Part shown: positions 1-11,392 of the stretch, piece after piece
Numbering within the stretch: the first letter of the stretch is position 1
How the letters are laid out: each line of letters opens with the position of its first letter
NCBI RefSeq assembly: GCF_007556595.1
Contig: NZ_VJNB01000015.1
Coordinates: forward strand, 1-50,778
DNA length: 50,778 nucleotides
DNA from: Tepidimonas alkaliphilus
Lineage (GTDB): Bacteria > Pseudomonadota > Gammaproteobacteria > Burkholderiales > Burkholderiaceae_C
Direction of reading: 5' to 3'
Program-made: the position numbers and the translations under genes
The notes under the pieces: generated by a model
Seen by the model: only the letters and a program-made list of their open reading frames with translations
What the model was told of the DNA's origin: nothing
Database searches by the model: none

Positions 1-309
1 CTGCAGCTCAACGACATCGAGCATCGCCGCACCCAGGTGCGCCGGCCACAAACCAACGGGTTCGTGGAGCGCTTGCACCGCAGCGTGCCCGATGAGTTCT
101 TCCGTGTCGCGCTGCGCCAGAAGGTCTGCACGGAGCTCGTCGAACTGCAGCGCGACCTGGATGCCTGGCTGCACCACGACAACCATGAGCGGCCGCACCT
201 GGGCTACCGCAACAACGGTCGCACCCCGTACCAGACCGTGCAGCGCTTCGTGCAGCAGGTCCGACAGGAGCCTGCCGACGAGTCAACAACTGCAACCCAA
301 GAAGGTTAA
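1..309 (+). CDS. IS481-type transposase, C-terminal part (5' end outside window)
   Basis: The reading frame is open from base 1 to a TAA at 307-309 and gives about 102 residues. It carries the final part of a DDE integrase core: NGFVERLHR near residues 19-27, whose Glu23 is the likely last catalytic acid, then DAWLHHDNHERPHLGYRN, the usual end of IS481/IS3-like transposases. The protein would cut and join the ends of its insertion sequence. The gene is cut by the window edge, so whether the element is intact cannot be judged. I could not identify the right inverted repeat with confidence. It is the only mobile-element trace in the window. Confidence 0.85.
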   Translation: MQLNDIEHRRTQVRRPQTNGFVERLHRSVPDEFFRVALRQKVCTELVELQRDLDAWLHHDNHERPHLGYRNNGRTPYQTVQRFVQQVRQEPADESTTATQEG

Positions 310-455
310 GAGTACAGTTAAACCCGGCTCCGAGACTGGCTTGCTTCATTGGCGGCGCTCCTGCGTTGTGCTTCCTCACAGGCGTCATGCTACCTGGTCA
401 GGAGTGGGTTGTGCAGACGTTCCCAAGAGAGTGCAACCCACCAGCATGGGAAACC
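310..455. other. Intergenic stretch between transposase and rpmB promoter
   Basis: No convincing gene is seen between the transposase stop and the rpmB promoter. The end of the insertion sequence is presumably in the first part of this stretch, but its inverted repeat and target duplication cannot be assigned because the left end lies outside the window. Confidence 0.5.
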
Positions 456-464
456 TGGTATAAT
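456..464 (+). promoter_or_regulatory. Extended -10 promoter of rpmB-rpmG
   Basis: A perfect TATAAT lies at 459-464, preceded by TGG at 456-458 (the TGn extended -10 motif). No good -35 hexamer is seen 16-18 bases upstream, as is usual for extended -10 promoters. The predicted start near 471 leaves a leader of about 185 nt before rpmB. Confidence 0.65.
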
Positions 465-473
465 GGCGCTTTT

Positions 474-495
474 GCCGCGGTCAGACGGCCGCGGC
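474..495 (+). promoter_or_regulatory. Hairpin at the 5' end of the rpmB leader
   Basis: GCCGCGG (474-480) pairs with CCGCGGC (489-495) around an 8-nt loop, right at the predicted start of the transcript. It could stabilise the mRNA or take part in ribosomal-protein feedback. No function is shown by the sequence. Confidence 0.35.
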
Positions 496-655
496 AATTT
501 GGCCGCCCGCGAGCCGGAGCCGTCCACACGCCGTGTATTGTCCAGACGAGGCACTCCACGTGTGGCAGGCGGCACAGCACAGGACGCGGGCGAGGTGCGG
601 CCTAGGGTTACCGTTGGGCCTTGGCCGCGGAATCTTCAATGGAGTGACCAGCATC

Positions 656-889
656 ATGGCACGTGTGTGCGAAGTGACGGGCAAAAAGCCCATGGTGGGG
701 CACAACGTCTCCCACGCCAACAACAAAACCAAGCGCCGCTTTCTGCCGAACCTGCAGACGCGGCGGTTCTGGATCGAAAGCGAGAAGCGCTGGGTGCGCC
801 TGCGTGTATCGGGCGCGGCGCTGCGTTTGATTGACAAAGTCGGAATTGAAGCGGTGCTGGCCGACCTGCGCGCCCGCGGTCAAGCTTAA
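656..889 (+). CDS. rpmB: 50S ribosomal protein L28
   Basis: The 77-residue product starts [20 protein letters not shown] and continues with [15 protein letters not shown], the standard L28 signature, and it has the normal length for the family. L28 is a small structural protein of the large ribosomal subunit. The ATG at 656 is preceded by GGAG at 641-644. A much longer open frame exists upstream, but only this ATG gives a normal L28 N-terminus. It is followed 26 nt later by rpmG, and the two form the usual rpmB-rpmG operon behind the promoter at 456-464 and ahead of the terminator at 1129-1159. Confidence 0.97.
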   Translation: MARVCEVTGKKPMVGHNVSHANNKTKRRFLPNLQTRRFWIESEKRWVRLRVSGAALRLIDKVGIEAVLADLRARGQA

Positions 890-915
890 ACGCACAGCAA
901 GACGAGGAGCTCATC

Positions 916-1086
916 ATGGCGGCCAAAGGCGGACGCGAAAAGATCAAACTGGAATCGACCGCAGGCACCGGTCACTTTTACACCACGACCAAGAACAAAA
1001 AGACGACGCCGGACAAGCTGTCGTTCATGAAATACGACCCGGTGGCGCGCAAGCACGTGGAATACAAAGAAGCCAAGCTGAAGTAA
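916..1086 (+). CDS. rpmG: 50S ribosomal protein L33
   Basis: This short gene encodes 56 residues, starting [19 protein letters not shown] and containing [10 protein letters not shown] and [15 protein letters not shown], all typical of L33 in proteobacteria. It is a small protein of the large ribosomal subunit near the exit site. GGAG at 906-909 is the ribosome binding site. There are no CxxC pairs, so this is the zinc-free form of L33. It lies 26 nt behind rpmB and is the last gene before a strong hairpin terminator. Confidence 0.96.
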   Translation: MAAKGGREKIKLESTAGTGHFYTTTKNKKTTPDKLSFMKYDPVARKHVEYKEAKLK

Positions 1087-1128
1087 GCGCCAGCCACGCC
1101 CGTATCGGCGTGCCGCAGTCGCAATATC

Positions 1129-1159
1129 AAAAAACCGCCAGCCGTCGCTGGCGGTTTTT
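1129..1159 (+). terminator. Rho-independent terminator of rpmB-rpmG
   Basis: CCGCCAGC (1135-1142) and GCTGGCGG (1147-1154) form an 8-bp stem with a 4-nt loop, flanked by an A-run before and TTTTT after. The symmetry means it could also act on transcripts of the minus-strand desaturase gene that ends at 1267. Confidence 0.9.
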
Positions 1160-1266
1160 GCTTGGTCGATGTCGCTACCGCGCCGGCATCGCGAGCCCGT
1201 TCAAACAAGAACAGCGGCCAACCCTGCCGCCGTTTTCCGCTGCGCGATAGATCACCAGTCCCGCCT

Positions 1267-2493
1267 TTACGGCGCCGTCGGCGCCAGCTGCGCCGCGCGC
1301 AAGCGCTGCGCGAAGCGATGCAGCGCCTCGATGCCGCTTTGCTCGGCGCGTTGGATCCACGCCTGCAGCTCGCGCGCCATCTGCTCGCGCGACAGCGCCG
1401 CATCCGACCACAGGCGGCGCAATTCTTCGCGCATCGCGTGCATCGTCGCCAAGCTCGGCGCGTGACCCAGCAGCTGCTGCAGCCGCGCGCGCACCGACGC
1501 CGGCACTTTGTCATCGTCACGGTGCAGCCAGCGCCGCGCCAGCTTCAACAGCGACTCGTCGCCGACTTGGGCGCGCAGCGTCGCCCACTCGGCGCGCACC
1601 GCAGCGCGCATCTCGCGCGCGTAGCGCGCCATCACTTCGTAGCGGTTGGCGATGATGGCCTCCAGCGTCTTCTCGTCGGGCACCGGCTTGACTTGGCCGA
1701 ACGCGAGCTTAGGCGGCACTTTCTTTGGGCGCGCCAGACGCAGCGCGGCCAGCGCCCGGATGTAGAGCCAGCCGAGGTCAAACTCATACGGCTTGACCGA
1801 AAACTTCGCTGAAGTGGGGAAGGTGTGATGGTTGTTGTGCAGCTCCTCGCCGCCGATGATCACCCCCCACGGGAACACGTTGGTGCTGGCATCGGGCGCC
1901 TCGAAGTTGCGGTAGCCCCAGTAGTGGCCAATGCCGTTGATGACGCCGGCGGCCCAAAACGGAATCCACGCCATCTGCACCGCCCACACCGCCAAGCCGG
2001 CCGCCCCAAACAGCGCCACGTCCAGGATCAGCATCAGGCTCACCCCGAGGCGCGAGTGACGCGCATACAGGTGACGCTCGATCCAGTCGTCCGGCGTGCC
2101 GTGGCCGTAGCGGCGCAGCGTCTCCTCGTTCTTCGCCTCGGCGCGGTAGAGCTCGGCACCCTGCCACAGCACCTTGCGGATGCCGAACACTTGCGGGCTG
2201 TGCGGGTCGCCCTCCTGCTCGCACTTGGCGTGGTGCTTGCGGTGAATGGCCGTCCATTCTTTGGTCACCATGCCGGTGGTCAGCCACAGCCAAAAGCGAA
2301 AGAAGTGCGCCACGGCTGGATGCAGATCCAGCGCCCGGTGCGCTTGATGGCGATGCAAATACAGCGTGACGCTGACGATGGTGATGTGCGTCATCGCCAG
2401 CGTGAACAGCAACATTTGCCACCACGAGGCGCCGGCAAGCCCCTGGGCCAGAAAGTCAAGCAAGGCATCCCAGCCCGTTTGATCGAACAACAT
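1267..2493 (-). CDS. Membrane fatty acid (acyl-CoA) desaturase
   Basis: The 408-residue protein has the three histidine boxes of delta-9 type membrane desaturases: HRHQAH at 47-52, HRKHH around 84-88 and HNNHH around 218-222. They hold the di-iron centre that inserts a cis double bond into an acyl chain. Hydrophobic stretches near residues 25-45, 60-75 and 150-195 are the expected membrane segments. The C-terminal third (after about residue 290) is helical and charged, without a recognised motif. The ATG at 2493 is preceded by an AAAGGG-like ribosome site. The gene stands alone between rpmG and tmRNA. Its unsaturated products would be natural substrates for the methyltransferase at 31495, but that link is inference. 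Confidence 0.9.
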   Translation of the reverse strand: MLFDQTGWDALLDFLAQGLAGASWWQMLLFTLAMTHITIVSVTLYLHRHQAHRALDLHPAVAHFFRFWLWLTTGMVTKEWTAIHRKHHAKCEQEGDPHSPQVFGIRKVLWQGAELYRAEAKNEETLRRYGHGTPDDWIERHLYARHSRLGVSLMLILDVALFGAAGLAVWAVQMAWIPFWAAGVINGIGHYWGYRNFEAPDASTNVFPWGVIIGGEELHNNHHTFPTSAKFSVKPYEFDLGWLYIRALAALRLARPKKVPPKLAFGQVKPVPDEKTLEAIIANRYEVMARYAREMRAAVRAEWATLRAQVGDESLLKLARRWLHRDDDKVPASVRARLQQLLGHAPSLATMHAMREELRRLWSDAALSREQMARELQAWIQRAEQSGIEALHRFAQRLRAAQLAPTAP

Positions 2494-2638
2494 GCAAACC
2501 CTTTAAACGTCCTCAACTCCAACCCATACCCGCACCGGTGAGGAATCGTGCGGATGGCGCATTGTAGGGGCAACGACGCCGGGGCGGGGATGATCGCGAT
2601 CAAACATCGCCCGCAGGGTGGCGGAACTGGCGGGTGTT

Positions 2639-3016
2639 TGGTGGAGCTGGGCGGAGTCGAACCGCCGTCCGCAGGCCTTTCCTGCGCAGTTCTACATGCG
2701 TAGCCGTCTGTATGGAGTCTCGTCCCGCGCGCCGCGCAGCGGCACGCTGCGCGCGGAACCAGCAACCTTAGGTCTCGTCGCGCCACAGGTTGCCCGCGGC
2801 GCGACCAGCCGATTGAAGCGCCCTTGCTGCCGTCAGGGCCTTACGGCCCCTCCAGCCCGGTCTATCGGCCGACCGGTGCAAGGCTCACCGCGATCAGGCG
2901 GCGAGAGCGAAACGTTCGTCGTTCGCAGTTAATTTGCTGCTGTGGTTTAGCGAGGTGACAGCACCTCGGCATGCCCTGCGGCAGGTCTGCACCCACGTCG
3001 AAACCGGTGCAGCCCC
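2639..3016 (-). ncRNA. ssrA: tmRNA (transfer-messenger RNA)
   Basis: Read on the minus strand, the 5' end is GGGGCTGCACCGGTTTCGAC and the 3' end is GGTTCGACTCCGCCCAGCTC followed by CACCA, so the CCA is encoded and ends at 2639. The length of about 378 nt is normal. The RNA rescues stalled ribosomes together with SmpB. The tag reading frame lies at 2894-2926. The 5' end could be one base further upstream (3017). A weak promoter-like pair (TTGAAC at 3055-3050, TAAACT at 3034-3029, minus strand) overlaps the end of the phosphatase gene. Confidence 0.96.
2894..2926 (-). other. tmRNA proteolysis-tag reading frame (ANDERFALAA)
   Basis: On the minus strand the codons GCG AAC GAC GAA CGT TTC and GCT CTC GCC GCC, then TGA, encode ANDERFALAA. 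The GCG resume codon is followed by the standard AND start and ALAA degron end recognised by ClpXP-type proteases. This form of the tag is common in Burkholderiales and supports the taxonomic reading. Confidence 0.93.
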
Positions 3017-3031
3017 CTTAAACCTGTTAGT

Positions 3032-3706
3032 TTAGGACAAATCCAGAAAGTTCAACAGCTCGGCAGGATGGTCGATGTGCGCATCGGCGCTCCAGGCGGC
3101 CACATCCGGCTCAAGACCCAAATAGCCGTAGCGCGCCGCCACCGTGCGCATGCCCGCAGCGCGGCCAGCGACGATGTCGCGCTCGTCGTCGCCCACGTAA
3201 ATGCACGCGGCTGGCTCCACACCCAAACGGCGGGCCGCCTCCAGCAACGGCGCGGGGTGCGGCTTGGGATGCGGGGTGGTGTCGCCCCCGATGACGACGG
3301 CCGCCCGCGGCAAGGGATCCACGCGCGCGGCGATCGGCAGCGCGAAGCGCTCCACCTTGTTGGTCACCACGCCCCACGGCAGGCCGGCGCCATCCAGCGC
3401 CTGCGCCAGCTGCGGCACACCGTCGAACGGCGCCGTGGCGCGCAGCATCACCTCCTCGTACACCGCCAGGTATTCGGCCTTGGCCGCCTCGAAGGCGTCG
3501 TCCCCGGGGTGCAGGTCGAGCGCCACCGCCAGCATGCCGCGCGCGCCGCTGCTGGCGCGCGGGCGGTACACCTCCAGCGGCAGCGGGGGCAGGCCGCGGC
3601 GCTGCCGCAGCACGTTGGCCGCGTGGCCAAGATCCGGGGCGCTGTCCAGCAGCGTGCCGTCCAGGTCGAACAGCACCGCGCGCACGCCGCGCCAGCGCGC
3701 GCTCAC
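3032..3706 (-). CDS. HAD-family phosphatase next to ubiG (phosphoglycolate phosphatase-like, possible MupP)
   Basis: The 224-residue HAD subfamily IA hydrolase has the nucleophile motif LFDLDGT (Asp14 and Asp16), TNK near the middle and a GDDERD metal site. I place the start at a GTG at 3706 that overlaps the ubiG stop as GTGA; the longer open frame upstream only overlaps ubiG. It could hydrolyse 2-phosphoglycolate. In Pseudomonas, however, the phosphatase immediately behind ubiG is MupP, which dephosphorylates N-acetylmuramate 6-phosphate in cell-wall recycling, and this gene has the same position. The window holds two other phosphoglycolate-phosphatase-like genes, so a different job here is plausible. 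The family call is secure; the substrate is not. Confidence 0.85.
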   Translation of the reverse strand: MSARWRGVRAVLFDLDGTLLDSAPDLGHAANVLRQRRGLPPLPLEVYRPRASSGARGMLAVALDLHPGDDAFEAAKAEYLAVYEEVMLRATAPFDGVPQLAQALDGAGLPWGVVTNKVERFALPIAARVDPLPRAAVVIGGDTTPHPKPHPAPLLEAARRLGVEPAACIYVGDDERDIVAGRAAGMRTVAARYGYLGLEPDVAAWSADAHIDHPAELLNFLDLS

Positions 3707-4419
3707 GCCGCCTCCCGGCGCGCGGCCATCAAATAGTTGACACTGGTGTCCGCCGTCAGGGCAAATCGACGCGTCAGCGGGTTGTAAGTCAACCCCTTTA
3801 GCTGTTTCACCTCCAATTCCGCCAGCCGCACCCACTGCGCCAATTCCCGGGGGCGGATGAAGCGGCGATACTCGTGCGTGCCGCGCGGCAGCAGCCGCAG
3901 CACATATTCCGCCCCTACGATGGCCAGCAAGAATGCTTTGGGGTTGCGATTCAGCGTTGAGAAAAACACCCAGCCGCCAGGTCTGACGAGCGCCGCGCAG
4001 GCCGCCACCACCGAGGCCGGGTCCGGCACGTGCTCCAACATTTCCATGCAGGTGACGATGTCGAACGAGGCGGACTGCTGCTGCGCCAGTTCTTCCACCG
4101 CAACAGCGCGATATTGCAGCCCCGTCACTCCCTGCTCAAGCGCGTGCAACTGCGCCACTTTGAGCGGCTTGTCGGCCAGATCGATGCCCAGCACGCGCGC
4201 GCCGCGGCGCGCCATCGCCTCGGCCAAAATGCCGCCGCCGCAGCCGACGTCAAGCACATCGCGTCCGCTCAGCGCGCCCGCCAGCTCCTCGATCCAACCC
4301 AGACGCAGCGGGTTGATCTGGTGCAGGGGGCGGAACTCACCCGCCGGATCCCACCAGCGGTGGGCCAGATCCGAGAACTTGGCCAGTTCGGCCGCATCGG
4401 CGTTCAGCTTCGCTTCCAT
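3703..4419 (-). CDS. ubiG: Ubiquinone biosynthesis O-methyltransferase
   Basis: The 238-residue protein begins [20 protein letters not shown], then [20 protein letters not shown], the diagnostic N-terminus of UbiG. The SAM site VLDVGCGGG is at residues 55-63, followed by [11 protein letters not shown]. UbiG carries out both O-methylations of the quinone ring, using S-adenosylmethionine. I chose the ATG at 4419 because it gives the conserved start; an in-frame ATG further upstream adds only an Arg-rich tail. Its last four bases overlap the GTG of the phosphatase gene, so the two are translationally coupled. Confidence 0.96.
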   Translation of the reverse strand: MEAKLNADAAELAKFSDLAHRWWDPAGEFRPLHQINPLRLGWIEELAGALSGRDVLDVGCGGGILAEAMARRGARVLGIDLADKPLKVAQLHALEQGVTGLQYRAVAVEELAQQQSASFDIVTCMEMLEHVPDPASVVAACAALVRPGGWVFFSTLNRNPKAFLLAIVGAEYVLRLLPRGTHEYRRFIRPRELAQWVRLAELEVKQLKGLTYNPLTRRFALTADTSVNYLMAARREAA

Positions 4420-4469
4420 GGCTCGATTATCGCGGCAGCCCCGCCCCCGCGCACGGGGCCGCGGAAACG

Positions 4470-4493
4470 ACAAAAGCCCCTTGCGGGGCTTTC
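4470..4493 (-). terminator. Terminator behind ompA
   Basis: AGCCCC (4475-4480) and GGGGCT (4485-4490) form a stem with a 4-nt loop. On the minus strand it is followed by TTTT (4475-4472), so it fits termination of ompA before ubiG. Confidence 0.8.
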
Positions 4494-4547
4494 GTCACAG
4501 GGAAACGGCCGTACCCGCCAAGGGCATGGGCGCGGGCGCCAACCCGA

Positions 4548-5225
4548 TCAGCGCGTACCGACGACCTCGATCTCCACCCGACGGTTCTTGGCGCGACCCT
4601 CGCGGGTGCGGTTGTCGGCCACCGGCTGAGTCTCGCCTTTGCCTTCGGTGTAGATGCGGTTGGCATCGACCCCCTTGCTAACCAGGTAAGCCTTAACCGC
4701 TTCGGCGCGGCGCACCGAAAGCTTCTGGTTGTAGGCTTCCGGGCCCGTCCAGTCGGTGTGGCCGACCGCGATCACCACTTCCAGCTTGATGGACTTGATT
4801 TTCTCAACCAGGTCATCCAGCCGCGCTTTGCCTTCGGGCTTGAGCACCGCCTTGTCGAAGTCAAAGAACACGTCGGCGGCGTAGGTCACTTTGGCCGGCG
4901 CGACCGCAGCGGGAGCAGGCGCCGGCTCCGGCGCCGGAGCCGGAGCTGGTGCCGCCGCAGCCGGAGCGGGGGCTGGAGCCGGCGCAGGGGCGGGGGCTGG
5001 AGCCGGCGCCGGCGCCGGTGCCGGTGCCGGCGTGATGGCACCGTCGCAGCCCTGAGCGGCGGTGGCCGGCGTCCACGCGCTGTTGCGCCAGCACAGCTCG
5101 TTGGTGCCGTTTTTCCACACCAGGTCGCCCGAACCGTTGCGCCAGTTGTCAACAGTCTGGGCGCCTGCCGCCGAGGCCATCGCAGCCGAGGCGAACAGCG
5201 CGGCAATCTTGGTGAGCTTGTTCAT
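4548..5225 (-). CDS. ompA: OmpA-family outer-membrane / peptidoglycan-binding protein
   Basis: The 225-residue protein has a signal peptide (about residues 1-22, cleavage near AGA-QT), a short Trp- and Cys-containing segment (NWRNGSGDLVWKNGTNELCW), an Ala-Pro spacer at 66-111 and an OmpA C-terminal domain at 112-225. The domain carries FFDFDKAVLKPEG, GHTDWTGPEAYN and the NRRVEI end that bind peptidoglycan. There is no eight-strand beta-barrel, so it is a periplasmic or surface-anchored protein that probably links the envelope to the cell wall. AGAGGA stands just ahead of the ATG at 5225. The ompA-ubiG-phosphatase order near gyrA is common in Burkholderiales. Confidence 0.92.
   Translation of the reverse strand: MNKLTKIAALFASAAMASAAGAQTVDNWRNGSGDLVWKNGTNELCWRNSAWTPATAAQGCDGAITPAPAPAPAPAPAPAPAPAPAPAPAAAAPAPAPAPEPAPAPAAVAPAKVTYAADVFFDFDKAVLKPEGKARLDDLVEKIKSIKLEVVIAVGHTDWTGPEAYNQKLSVRRAEAVKAYLVSKGVDANRIYTEGKGETQPVADNRTREGRAKNRRVEIEVVGTR
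4893..5030 (-). repeat. Ala-Pro repeat tract in ompA
   Basis: Codons for alternating Ala and Pro, interrupted by an AAAA and a single Glu, run over residues 66-111. At DNA level this is a GC-rich imperfect 6-bp repeat (GCCGGA/GCCGGT variants), prone to slippage in steps of two residues. In the protein it is an extended spacer that reaches from the membrane to peptidoglycan. Confidence 0.9.
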
Positions 5226-5572
5226 GGGGTTCCTCTAGGTATGGGTCAACGCGGAGACAGATCGCGGATCCGCATTCCATAGACGGATCTTTGCGCTCTT
5301 GGTTCCATTCTGCCACAACCGACACGCGCACCCAAGCCGCCTGCGGCATCTCAAGCGACGGCTTGGCCGTGGGATGTTGCCGCCATGCGACACACCCAGG
5401 GGCGATCCGTCAGCCTGCGCCTCGACCCGGGGGGCGCGGGACGGCCCTCAGCGCCTCGGTAGAATCTGTTTGGATCATTTTCGATGGCCGGCTCGCCCCT
5501 GGCGGATACGGAACCAGGCGCGACCCGTTGGCGGCATTGCCGCTTCTTGAATAGCCGGCGCAGGTTGCATTC
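5226..5572. other. Divergent intergenic region ompA / gyrA
   Basis: No gene is seen in this stretch of 347 nt. It must hold the promoters of ompA (minus) and gyrA (plus). The best candidate for gyrA is TAGAAT at 5460-5465, without a good -35 element, which would give a leader of about 100 nt. No clear ompA promoter stands out. The gyrA ATG has only a weak ribosome site (CAGGTTG). Confidence 0.4.
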
Positions 5573-8197
<2,625 letters not shown>

Positions 8198-8201
8198 GCC
8201 G

Positions 8202-9344
8202 ATGGCGCGCCCGTTCAATTTCTCCGCCGGCCCGGCCACCATGCCCGAGGCGGTGCTGCGCCAGGCCGCCGCCGAGATGCTGGACTGGCACGGCTGCGGC
8301 ATGGGCGTGATGGAGATGAGCCACCGTGGCCGCGAATTCGGCGAGATCCTCGAGCAGGCGCAAGCCGATCTGCGCGCGCTGCTGGCCATCCCCGACCACT
8401 TCAAGGTGCTGTTCAGCCAGGGCGGCGCGCTGGCGCACAACGCGATGGTGCCGCTCAACCTCGCCGGGCGCCATCCGCAGCGCGCGGTGGATGTGGTCGT
8501 CACCGGCGCGTGGAGCCAGAAGTCGGCGCAGGAGGCGCGCCGCTACGCCGACGTGCAGGTGGCCGCCAGCGGCGCCGACGGCGGCTACACCGCCATCCCC
8601 GATCCGGCCACGTGGCGGCTGCGCGCCAACCCCGCCTACGTGCACCTGTGCAGCAACGAGACCATCCACGGCGTCGAATTTCACCAGCTGCCCGATCTGG
8701 CGGCGCTGGGGTGCGACGCCCCGCTGGTGATCGACTTCTCCTCCCACGTGCTGTCGCGCCCGATCGACTGGGGCCGCGTGGGGTTGGCGTTCGGCGGGGC
8801 GCAGAAGAACATCGGCCCGGCGGGGCTGACGCTCATCATCGTGCGTGAGGATCTGCTCGGCCACGCGCTGCCGATCTGCCCGAGCGTGTTCGACTACCGC
8901 GTGCTGGCCGAGCAGCAGTCGATGGTCAACACGCCGCCGACCTGGGCCATCTACGTGGCGGGCCTGGTGTTCCAGTGGGTGGCCGCGCAACGCGAAGGTG
9001 AGCTCACCGGCGTGGCGGCGATGGAGGCGCGCGCGATCGAGCGCGCGCGGCTGCTGTACGAGGCCATCGATGGCTCGCAGCTTTACGTCAACCTCGTGGA
9101 TCCGGCCTGCCGCTCGCGCATGAACGTGCCGTTCTTCCTGCGCGGCGACGACGGCCGGCCGCTGAAGGACCCGGCGCACCCGCGCAACGCCGCCTTCCTG
9201 CGTGGCGCGCAGCAGCGCGGGCTGCTGCAACTGAAGGGCCACAAGTCGGTCGGCGGCATGCGCGCCAGCCTCTACAACGCCATGCCGATCGAGGGCGTGC
9301 AGGCCCTGGTGGATTACTTGCGCGAGTTCGAGCGCAGCGCGTAA
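8202..9344 (+). CDS. serC: Phosphoserine aminotransferase
   Basis: The 380-residue protein starts [19 protein letters not shown], the SerC signature. The PLP lysine is Lys202 in [11 protein letters not shown]. It transfers the amino group of glutamate to 3-phosphohydroxypyruvate (serine pathway), and the same enzyme serves pyridoxal phosphate synthesis. It follows gyrA after 4 nt and precedes pheA by 18 nt, as in many betaproteobacteria. Confidence 0.97.
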   Translation: MARPFNFSAGPATMPEAVLRQAAAEMLDWHGCGMGVMEMSHRGREFGEILEQAQADLRALLAIPDHFKVLFSQGGALAHNAMVPLNLAGRHPQRAVDVVVTGAWSQKSAQEARRYADVQVAASGADGGYTAIPDPATWRLRANPAYVHLCSNETIHGVEFHQLPDLAALGCDAPLVIDFSSHVLSRPIDWGRVGLAFGGAQKNIGPAGLTLIIVREDLLGHALPICPSVFDYRVLAEQQSMVNTPPTWAIYVAGLVFQWVAAQREGELTGVAAMEARAIERARLLYEAIDGSQLYVNLVDPACRSRMNVPFFLRGDDGRPLKDPAHPRNAAFLRGAQQRGLLQLKGHKSVGGMRASLYNAMPIEGVQALVDYLREFERSA

Positions 9345-9362
9345 AAGAGGAAACCCGCGCCG

Positions 9363-10487
9363 ATGACGACGCCCAGCCCTGCCCCGCCTCCACAGCCCCA
9401 GGCCAGCCCGGCGCTGCGCGCCTTGCGCGACCAGATCGACGCCCTCGACCGCGAGCTGCTGCGTTTGCTGAATGAGCGCGCGCGCATCGCGCAGCAGGTT
9501 GGCGAACTGAAACGCGCCGAAGGCTCGCCGTTTTTTCGACCCGACCGAGCGGCGCAGGTGATCGCCAACATCGAGGCTGCCAACCCGGGCCCGCTGCACA
9601 ACCGCCACGTGGCGGCGATCTGGCGCGAGATCATGTCGGCCTGCCTGGCGCTGGAGGCGCCGATGCGGGTGGCCGTGCTCGGCCCCGAAGGCACGTTCTG
9701 CGAGCAGGCCGCGATCGAATACTTCGGCAGCGCCGCCGAGCTGATTCACTGCCCGAGCTTCGACGAAGTGTTCCACGCCACCGCAGCGGGCACGGCGCAG
9801 TTTGGCGTCGTCGGCATGGAAAACTCCACCGAGGGCGTGGTGGCGCGCTCGCTGGATCTGTTCCTGCGCTCGCCAGTGCACATCGTCGGCGAAATCAGCC
9901 TGCTGGTGCGCCACAACCTGCTGCGCCAGGTGCCCAGCCTGGAGGGCATCGAGGTGGTGATGGCGCACCCGCAGGCGCTGGCGCAGTGCCAGGGGTGGCT
10001 GTCGGCGCACCTGCCGCACGCCGAGCGGCGCGCCGTGGCCAGCAACGCCGAAGGGGCGCGGCTTGCCACCACCCACCCGGCGTGGGCGGCGCTGGCCAGC
10101 GAGCGCGCCGCGGCGCAGTACGCGCTGCACATCGTGGCGCACGCGATCCAGGACGAAGCCTACAACCGCACGCGCTTTGCCATCATCTGCCTGCCGCAGA
10201 CGATGGCCATGCCCGGGCCGAGCGGACGCGACTGCACCAGCATCGTCGTCTCGGTGCCGAACCGCCCCGGCGCCGTGCACGACCTGCTCAAACCGCTCAA
10301 GGAGCACGGCGTCTCGATGACGCGCTTCGAGTCGCGCCCGGCCAAGTCGGGGCAATGGGAATATTACTTCTACATCGACATCGCTGGCCACCCCTCGCAG
10401 CCGCACGTGGCCGCGGCGCTGCAGGAGCTGCAGGGCCTGTGCGCGTTTTACAAGATGCTCGGGGCCTACCCGGTGTCGGAATCATGA
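9363..10487 (+). CDS. pheA: Bifunctional chorismate mutase / prephenate dehydratase (P-protein)
   Basis: The 374 residues hold an AroQ chorismate mutase domain (about 12-95, LRDQIDALDRELLRLLNERA), a prephenate dehydratase domain (about 100-280, with AVLGPEGTF and the catalytic TRF in YNRTRFAIIC) and an ACT domain (about 290-370) whose ESRP motif binds phenylalanine for feedback inhibition. It converts chorismate through prephenate to phenylpyruvate. Its TGA overlaps the tyrA ATG (ATGA), so expression of the phenylalanine and tyrosine branches is coupled. hisC, often found between pheA and tyrA in relatives, is absent here. Confidence 0.97.
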   Translation: MTTPSPAPPPQPQASPALRALRDQIDALDRELLRLLNERARIAQQVGELKRAEGSPFFRPDRAAQVIANIEAANPGPLHNRHVAAIWREIMSACLALEAPMRVAVLGPEGTFCEQAAIEYFGSAAELIHCPSFDEVFHATAAGTAQFGVVGMENSTEGVVARSLDLFLRSPVHIVGEISLLVRHNLLRQVPSLEGIEVVMAHPQALAQCQGWLSAHLPHAERRAVASNAEGARLATTHPAWAALASERAAAQYALHIVAHAIQDEAYNRTRFAIICLPQTMAMPGPSGRDCTSIVVSVPNRPGAVHDLLKPLKEHGVSMTRFESRPAKSGQWEYYFYIDIAGHPSQPHVAAALQELQGLCAFYKMLGAYPVSES

Positions 10488-11383
10488 GCGGCGCGGCGGC
10501 TGCGGCGCCGGTGCGGCGCCTGGCGGTGATCGGCTGCGGGCTGATGGGTGGCTCGTTCGCGCGCGCGCTGCGCGCCCGCGGTCTCCTGCAGCAGGCGGTC
10601 GGCGTGGCCCGCTCGGCCGAGGCGCGCGCGCGCGCCGTGGCGCTGGGCGTGGTGGACGAGGCCACCGACGACCCTGCGGCCGCCGCGCGCGGCGCCGACG
10701 TGGTGCTGCTGGCCGTGCCGGTGGCGGCCACCGAAGCGACGCTGCGCGCGCTCGCCCCGGCGCTGGCGGACGACGCGCTGCTGATGGACGTCGGCTCCAC
10801 CAAGGCCGACGTCGTGGCCGCGGCGCGCGCGGCGCTGGATGCGGCGCGGCTGGCACGCTTCGTGCCGGCGCACCCAATCGCCGGCAAGGAAAAGGCCGGC
10901 GTCGAGCACGCCTGCGCCGAGCTCTACCGCGGCGCGCAGGTGATCGTCACACCGCTGCCGGAAACCGCCGCCGACGCGCAACGGCGCGCGCAGGCGCTGT
11001 GGGAGGCCGTGGGCGCGCGCGTGCGCACGATGACGCCGCAGGCGCACGATGCGGCGCTGGCCGCGGTGAGCCACCTGCCGCACCTGCTGGCGTTCGCCGC
11101 CGTGCACGCGCTGGCGCAGCAGCCCGACGGGGCGCGCTTCCTGGAACTGGCCGGGCCGGGCTTTCGCGACTTTACGCGCATCGCCGCCAGCGACCCCGAC
11201 GTCTGGCGCGACATCCTGCACGCCAACGCCGCCGAGGTGCGCGCGCAGGCGGCGGCGTTTCGCGCCGCGCTGGACGCTTTCGAGGCGGCGCTGGCGGAGC
11301 CGGCGCGGCTGCGGCTGCTGATCGACGAGGCCAGCCGCGTGCGCCGCGCCTGGGCGCCGGCCGGCGCGCCCCCCAGCCCCTGA
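10484..11383 (+). CDS. tyrA: Prephenate dehydrogenase
   Basis: The 299-residue protein has the dinucleotide-binding motif GCGLMGGSFA near residues 16-25, MDVGSTK and PAHPIAGKE, all conserved in TyrA. It oxidatively decarboxylates prephenate (or arogenate) to the tyrosine precursor. I set the start at the ATG at 10484, which overlaps the pheA stop in ATGA; the open frame continues upstream but without homologous sequence. Base composition is very GC-rich. Confidence 0.95.
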   Translation: MSGAAAAAPVRRLAVIGCGLMGGSFARALRARGLLQQAVGVARSAEARARAVALGVVDEATDDPAAAARGADVVLLAVPVAATEATLRALAPALADDALLMDVGSTKADVVAAARAALDAARLARFVPAHPIAGKEKAGVEHACAELYRGAQVIVTPLPETAADAQRRAQALWEAVGARVRTMTPQAHDAALAAVSHLPHLLAFAAVHALAQQPDGARFLELAGPGFRDFTRIAASDPDVWRDILHANAAEVRAQAAAFRAALDAFEAALAEPARLRLLIDEASRVRRAWAPAGAPPSP

Positions 11384-11392
11384 AACAAGCCG

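Noticed and set aside
3029-3041. TAGGACAAA near the end of the phosphatase gene, identical to half of the candidate litR operator
   Set aside because: It is only a half-site with no palindromic partner, lies over a stop codon and tmRNA promoter region, and nothing links tmRNA to light.
4893-5030. GC-rich short repeat considered as a CRISPR or tandem DNA element
   Set aside because: It is in frame within ompA and encodes an Ala-Pro spacer; there are no unique spacers between repeats.
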